Source: DATKSS01 sp035533335
Lineage (GTDB): Bacteria; Chloroflexota; Dormibacteria; Dormibacterales; Dormibacteraceae
Direction: 5' to 3'
Length of the DNA: 36,496 bases
Assembly: GCA_035533335.1 (NCBI GenBank)
Contig: DATLUC010000056.1
Location: forward strand, 1-36,496
The translations under genes and the position numbers were made by a program. Shown here in pieces: positions 32,571-36,496 of the stretch (position 1 is the first letter of the stretch; each line of letters begins with the position of its first letter). Below the pieces are notes generated by a model, which worked only from the letters and a program-made list of their open reading frames with translations, was not told the DNA's origin and did no database searches.

Positions 32571-33701
32571 GTGAAGATAGTTGTCGCGCCCAATGCCTTC
32601 AAAGGCACCCTGACGGCGCCGCAGGCCGCCGCCGCCATCTCGCAGGGCGTACGCGAGGTCTTTCCGGAGGCTGAGATCGTCGAGGTTCCCGTGGCGGACG
32701 GCGGGGACGGCACGGCCGAGGCGCTGGTCACGGCGCTGCACGGCGAGCTCCGGGCCGTGCGAGTCGACGGTCCGCTGGGCGATCCCGTCGACGCGAGGTT
32801 TGGCCTCGTCGACTCAGGGCGGACGGCGGTCGTCGAGCTGGCCTCAGCGAGCGGGCTGGCGCTCATCCCCCCCGCGCGGCGCGACCCGATGCGCGCGACC
32901 ACGTTCGGCTTCGGCCAGCTGCTCCGTGCCGCCAGGGAGGCCGGTGTCGTCGCGGTGATCGCGGGCATCGGCGGCTCGGCCACCAACGACGGCGGAGCGG
33001 GCATGGCCCAGGCGCTGGGATACCGACTGCTCGATGCGGGCGGTCACGACCTCGAGCGTGGCGGGGCCGCCCTGGCGCGGCTTTGGACCATCGATGCTTC
33101 GGGCTTCGACCGAGCCTGGGGGTCGGTAGGCATCAGGGTGGCGTGCGACGTGACCAACCCGCTCACCGGGCCGCTGGGCGCGAGCGCCGTGTACGGGCCT
33201 CAGAAGGGCGCCAGCCCCGACATGGTCCGCGAGCTCGACGAGGCGCTCGCCCAGCTCTCCGAGGTGATCGGGCGAGACCTGGGCCAAAAGGTGTCGGACG
33301 TGCCCGGCGCCGGGGCGGCGGGAGGGGCCGGGGCGGGCCTCATCGCGTTCCTTGGCGCGGAGCTGGTGCCAGGGGCGCCCCTGGTGGTCGAGGCGGCCGG
33401 CTTCGACGAGAAGCTGAAGGGCGCCTCGCTGGTGATCACCGGCGAGGGTCGCGCGGACGAGCAGACCGCCTACGGCAAGGCGCCCGGCGAGGTGGCCAGG
33501 AGGGCGCAGGCGGCAGGCGTCCCGGTGCTGCTCCTGGCGGGCAGCAAGGGCCAGGGCTGGGAGGCGTTGAACAAGTTGGGCGTCACCTCCATCGTGACGC
33601 TGAGGGAGGAAGGTCAAGATCAAAACGACGCCCCGTTCGATGCAGATCGCATGCTGACCCGTGCTGCCGTAGTAGCCTGCCGCTCGCACCCATGGACGTA
33701 G
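32571..33701 (+). CDS. Glycerate kinase
   Basis: This 376-residue protein of the GlxK/GarK family phosphorylates glycerate, usually to 2-phosphoglycerate, linking glyoxylate or sugar-acid breakdown to glycolysis. Family motifs are KIVVAPNAFKGTLTAPQAAA at the N-terminus, PVADGGDGTAEAL, GIGGSATNDGGAGMAQALGY and ITGEGRADEQTAYGKAPGEV. GTG 32571 gives the usual family start. TTG 32562, three codons earlier, is an alternative. Its last ten bases overlap the start of the sigma-factor gene in a different frame. Confidence 0.93.
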   Translation: MKIVVAPNAFKGTLTAPQAAAAISQGVREVFPEAEIVEVPVADGGDGTAEALVTALHGELRAVRVDGPLGDPVDARFGLVDSGRTAVVELASASGLALIPPARRDPMRATTFGFGQLLRAAREAGVVAVIAGIGGSATNDGGAGMAQALGYRLLDAGGHDLERGGAALARLWTIDASGFDRAWGSVGIRVACDVTNPLTGPLGASAVYGPQKGASPDMVRELDEALAQLSEVIGRDLGQKVSDVPGAGAAGGAGAGLIAFLGAELVPGAPLVVEAAGFDEKLKGASLVITGEGRADEQTAYGKAPGEVARRAQAAGVPVLLLAGSKGQGWEALNKLGVTSIVTLREEGQDQNDAPFDADRMLTRAAVVACRSHPWT

Positions 33702-34513
33702 AAGGTACGGAGCCGGAGGTCAAGGCCGGACTCGACCCGACGGACGTCGAGCTGGTCAGGGCGTACCGCAACGGCGACACGCACGCCTTCGAGGAGCTGC
33801 ACCGACGCTATGTCGCGTCGATCTTCAGGCTGGTCCGGCGCAAGCTGGGCGACGCGCTGCTGGCCGAGGACATCGCACAGGAGACCTTCATGAAGGCGCT
33901 GAAGATGATGGACCGGGTCGACGACTCGTTCAACTTCGGCGGCTGGGTGCACACGGTGGCTCGCAACCTCTGCTTCGACGAGCTGCGGCGACGCCAGCGC
34001 GACCTGCGCGCCGACGGCGGCACCGACGAGGACGAGACCGAGCTGATGGCGAGCCTTCCATCCACTTCGCGAGGATTTGACCCGGTGCAGGTGCAGGAGT
34101 CCAACGAGATGCGCCGCCAGGTCTGGCAGGTGGCGCAGCGGCTGCCCGAGAAGTACCGGCTCGTGCTCACCCTTCGCGAGCTCCAGGACATGAGCTACCG
34201 GCACATCGCCCAGACGCTCAAAATGTCCGAGAGCGCCGTCGAGACCCTGCTCTACCGGGCCCGGCTGCGCTTCAAGGAGGAGTTCCTCGCCGCGGAGTCC
34301 GAGGGCGAGATCACGCATGAGGAGGCGGTCCCTCTGCTGGCGCCATACCTCGCGGGCAAGCTCAGGCGGCCGCAGGCCGAGGCCGTCCGGAACCACATCG
34401 CGATTTGTGTCAAATGCGCCCGCAAGATCGGGCGGCGGCGGATCAAGGGCCCGGGCGAGGTCAAGGTCAGGCCACCGGATCCGCCGGAACCTCGCAGGAG
34501 AGTCGAGAAATGA
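33692..34513 (+). CDS. ECF sigma factor with fused C-terminal zinc-finger domain
   Basis: This 273-residue protein carries sigma region 2 (about 25-100; AFEELHRRYVASIFRLV, LAEDIAQETFMKALK, NFGGWVHTVARNLCFDELRR). Region 4 covers about 140-200 (LPEKYRLVLTLRELQDMSYR, HIAQTLKMSESAVETLLYRA). After region 4 comes an extension of about 70 residues with LLAPYLAGKLRRPQAEAVRN and H235-x3-C239-x2-C242. This resembles the zf-HC2 zinc finger normally found in anti-sigma factors. The ATG at 33692 lies inside the end of the glycerate kinase gene. A Pro/Arg-rich tail follows. The extension could tether or self-inhibit the sigma factor. Confidence 0.9.
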   Translation: MDVEGTEPEVKAGLDPTDVELVRAYRNGDTHAFEELHRRYVASIFRLVRRKLGDALLAEDIAQETFMKALKMMDRVDDSFNFGGWVHTVARNLCFDELRRRQRDLRADGGTDEDETELMASLPSTSRGFDPVQVQESNEMRRQVWQVAQRLPEKYRLVLTLRELQDMSYRHIAQTLKMSESAVETLLYRARLRFKEEFLAAESEGEITHEEAVPLLAPYLAGKLRRPQAEAVRNHIAICVKCARKIGRRRIKGPGEVKVRPPDPPEPRRRVEK

Positions 34514-34535
34514 GGGTTAGTAGAGTAGGTGTGAA

Positions 34536-35093
34536 ATGGCCAAGGTAGTCGTGCGCTTCTTCGACGACGAGACGCTCGAAGGGTTGGCGCGCGACCTCGA
34601 TTTCGACGAGCCCGACTTCCTGGTCGACGTCGACGACGCCGGCGGCCTAGAGAACAACGAGACCGCCTGGATCCCGCTCACCGCGGTCAAGTGGGTCGAG
34701 CTTCCGCGCGACAAGGACCTCGCCGACACGCCCACCCGCAAGGTGGCGATCCGCTTCCTCGACGGGGAGGTGCTTCGCGGCCACCTCGACGGCACCTTGG
34801 AACGACACCGCTACGGCGTCGTCCTCCACCTCCACGCCGAGCAGACCGACAGCCCGATCCGCAAGCTCGGCATCCCGTTTTCGGCCGTCAAGGCGCTTTT
34901 CTTCATCCGCGAGTTCGACGCCCGCGGCGAGGATGCCGGCACCGCGTCGCAGTCCTACCTCGCTCGCCGCACCATGGCTCCCCTGCTCGACGTGCTCGAG
35001 GAGATGGACATGCTGACCAGGCTTCACCGGGACGGACTCCTGTCCGACCAGGAGTACTCGTCCAAGCGCACCCTGGTCCTGGAAAGGCTCTAG
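34536..35093 (+). CDS. Two-repeat DUF6982-like protein with SHOCT-like C-terminus
   Basis: This 185-residue protein contains two similar halves. The first (about 1-57) runs from KVVVRFFDDETLEGLARDL to IPLTAVKWVEL. The second (about 67-130) runs from RKVAIRFLDGEVLRGHLDG to IPFSAVKALFFIREFD. The second half matches what I know of DUF6982-type domains. The C-terminus (LLDVLEEMDMLTRLHRDG then LLSDQEYSSKRTLVLERL) resembles the short SHOCT helix pair. The function is unknown. It follows the zinc-finger sigma factor by 22 bases and could be in its operon, although a TAGAGT nine bases before ATG may be a separate promoter. Confidence 0.82.
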   Translation: MAKVVVRFFDDETLEGLARDLDFDEPDFLVDVDDAGGLENNETAWIPLTAVKWVELPRDKDLADTPTRKVAIRFLDGEVLRGHLDGTLERHRYGVVLHLHAEQTDSPIRKLGIPFSAVKALFFIREFDARGEDAGTASQSYLARRTMAPLLDVLEEMDMLTRLHRDGLLSDQEYSSKRTLVLERL

Positions 35094-35108
35094 AAGAAGA
35101 CCCCGGCG

Positions 35109-35114
35109 TAGAAT
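35109..35114 (+). promoter_or_regulatory. Candidate -10 element giving a leaderless pdxS mRNA
   Basis: TAGAAT (five of six matches to TATAAT) ends seven bases before the pdxS GTG. The transcript would start at or next to the start codon. No Shine-Dalgarno sequence and no clear -35 are visible. Confidence 0.5.
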
Positions 35115-35121
35115 TTCAGAC

Positions 35122-36039
35122 GTGGCCGAACGCAACGGTTCGCGTAATGGAAGCGGGTCGGTGAAGGGCTCCTTCAAGGTCAAGGCCGGCCTGGCGCAGA
35201 TGCTCAAGGGCGGCGTGATCATGGACGTCGTCACCCCCGAGCACGCGCGCATCGCCGAAGAGGCGGGTGCGTGCGCGGTCATGGCTCTCGAGCGCGTGCC
35301 GGCGGACATTCGAGCGGCCGGCGGTGTCGCGCGGATGAGCGATCCCAAGCTGATTCGAGAGATCTGCGACGCCGTGACGATCCCGGTCATGGCGAAGTGC
35401 CGGATCGGCCATTTCGTCGAAGCGCAGGTCCTGCAGGCCCTCAAGGTCGACTATATCGACGAGTCCGAGGTCCTGACTCCCGCCGACGAATCGCATCACA
35501 TCCACAAGCACGATTTCACGGTGCCGTTCGTCTGTGGCGCGCGTAACCTCGGCGAGGCCCTGCGCCGCATTGGCGAAGGCGCTGCCATGATCCGCACAAA
35601 GGGTGAGGCCGGGACCGGAAACATCGTCGAGGCCGTTCGCCACATGCGCACGGTGATGGACGAGATTCGCAAGCTGCGGACCATGCCTGAAGATGAGCTC
35701 ATGGCCGAGGCGAAGGAACTGGGAGCGCCGTACGAGTTGGTCGTCGAGGTCCATCGGACCGGCAAGCTGCCGGTCGTGAATTTCGCGGCCGGCGGCGTCG
35801 CCACGCCAGCCGACGCGGCTTTGATGATGCAACTGGGTGCAGATGGCATCTTCGTCGGGTCCGGCGTCTTCAAGTCCGACAATCCCACCGCGCGCGGGCG
35901 CGCGATCGTTCGCGCCACGACCCACTACAACGATCCCGAGATCATCGCCGAGGTATCCGCCGGGATTGGCGAGGCGATGCGCGGACTCGAAATCGCCGCC
36001 ATCCCGAAGCAGGAGCTGCTGGCAACCCGAGGCTGGTAA
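35122..36039 (+). CDS. pdxS: Pyridoxal 5'-phosphate synthase, PdxS subunit
   Basis: PdxS makes pyridoxal 5'-phosphate from ribose 5-phosphate, glyceraldehyde 3-phosphate and ammonia delivered by PdxT. The 305-residue barrel has the family motifs KAGLAQMLKGGVIMDVVTP and GGVARMSDP. Catalytic lysine K92 lies in VMAKCRIGHF and K160 in MIRTKGEAGTGN. LGADGIFVGSGVFKSDNP is also present. It starts from GTG at 35122 with no Shine-Dalgarno, probably on a leaderless transcript. pdxT follows after four bases, completing the DXP-independent vitamin B6 pathway. Confidence 0.97.
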   Translation: MAERNGSRNGSGSVKGSFKVKAGLAQMLKGGVIMDVVTPEHARIAEEAGACAVMALERVPADIRAAGGVARMSDPKLIREICDAVTIPVMAKCRIGHFVEAQVLQALKVDYIDESEVLTPADESHHIHKHDFTVPFVCGARNLGEALRRIGEGAAMIRTKGEAGTGNIVEAVRHMRTVMDEIRKLRTMPEDELMAEAKELGAPYELVVEVHRTGKLPVVNFAAGGVATPADAALMMQLGADGIFVGSGVFKSDNPTARGRAIVRATTHYNDPEIIAEVSAGIGEAMRGLEIAAIPKQELLATRGW

Positions 36040-36043
36040 CGGC

Positions 36044-36496
36044 GTGAGAATTGGCGTTCTGGCGCTGCAGGGCGATTTCCGAGAGCACCTGCAGGCGCTG
36101 CGTGGCATCGGTGTCGACGCCCAGGAAGTGCGACTCCCGCGGGATCTGGCCAGGGTCGACGGCCTGATCATCCCGGGCGGCGAAAGCACGACCATCGGGA
36201 AGCTGCTGGTGGCATTCGACCTGATGGAGGACGTGCGGAAGCGGGCGCTCGATGGCTTCCCCGTCTACGGGACCTGTGCGGGCGCCATCGTGCTGTCGAG
36301 CGACGTGCGCGGTAGCGGCGTAGACCAGCCGGTCGTCGGGGTCATGGATACGACGATCCAGCGCAACGCGTTTGGTCGACAGGTCGATAGCTTTGAAGTG
36401 GACTTGCCGATCGCGGTGCTGGGCGAGCAGCCCTTTCACGCGGTTTTCATTCGGGCGCCGGTGATCGAGCGCATTGGCCCCGGCGTGAACCCGCTC
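36044..36496 (+). CDS. pdxT: Pyridoxal 5'-phosphate synthase glutaminase subunit PdxT (partial, cut by right edge)
   Basis: The frame from GTG 36044 is open for 151 codons to the window end. It starts MRIGVLALQGDFREHLQAL and contains IPGGESTTIGKLL. The nucleophile C78 sits in YGTCAGAIVLS, followed by GVMDTTIQRNAFGRQVDSFE, all typical of PdxT. The His-Glu part of the triad should lie just past the window. PdxT hydrolyses glutamine and channels ammonia to PdxS, encoded directly upstream. Confidence 0.95.
   Translation, partial: MRIGVLALQGDFREHLQALRGIGVDAQEVRLPRDLARVDGLIIPGGESTTIGKLLVAFDLMEDVRKRALDGFPVYGTCAGAIVLSSDVRGSGVDQPVVGVMDTTIQRNAFGRQVDSFEVDLPIAVLGEQPFHAVFIRAPVIERIGPGVNPL

Overview
This is a GC-rich chromosomal window (roughly two thirds G+C) densely packed with genes of central metabolism. 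No rRNA, tRNA, CRISPR array or transposase was seen, and no gene-free stretch exceeds about 300 bases (the largest is 2513-2762). The PyrR-regulated pyr operon, the Bacillus-type PurF and PurS/Q/L, deoxyxylulose-independent PdxS/PdxT, GTG/TTG starts and several likely leaderless promoters point to a high-GC Terrabacteria-type bacterium. Candidatus Dormibacterota, Chloroflexota or a deep actinobacterial relative are my best guesses. That placement is inference from gene content, not from a phylogenetic marker.

Layout. (1) 1-2512, minus strand: an ECF sigma factor translationally coupled to a large membrane-anchored protein (anti-sigma-like N-terminus, one TM, Ig-like domain, beta-propeller) that runs off the left edge. 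(2) 2716-12941, plus strand: a nearly complete purine operon purB-C-S-Q-L-F-M-N-H, with most junctions overlapping, ending with a 46-residue four-Cys protein. An 86-bp insertion that duplicates the start of purQ sits between purS and purQ and carries a 28-codon mini-ORF. (3) 12938-14977: DHA2-type drug exporter divergent from a MarR regulator, with an AT-rich palindrome between them. (4) 14982-17801, minus: beta-lactamase-fold hydrolase, thiolase, and a zinc-ribbon protein with a histone-H1-like tail. (5) 17862-25487, plus: the pyrimidine operon pyrB-pyrR-carAB-pyrK-pyrD. Its leader can fold into a PyrR-binding hairpin that hides the pyrB Shine-Dalgarno sequence, and carA and carB are fused into one 1457-residue gene. 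(6) 25523-29115: MFS exporter, START-like protein, two hypotheticals and an SDR oxidoreductase. (7) 29165-31327, minus: a tail-anchored protein, yajQ, hisA, an OB-fold-like lipoprotein and a 48-residue Cys-tailed protein. (8) 31434-36496, plus: ilvE, glycerate kinase, an ECF sigma factor carrying its own zinc-finger domain, a two-repeat DUF6982-like protein, pdxS and the start of pdxT (cut by the right edge).

The purine operon covers the PRPP-to-IMP steps except those of purD and purE/K, plus purB, which acts in both IMP and AMP synthesis. The pyrimidine operon makes dihydroorotate precursors and oxidises dihydroorotate to orotate, but lacks pyrC, pyrE and pyrF, which must lie elsewhere. The most unusual items are the purS/purQ insertion, the carA-carB fusion, the duplicated arm in the PyrR leader, the ECF sigma factor with a fused zinc finger, and the tiny Cys-motif proteins.
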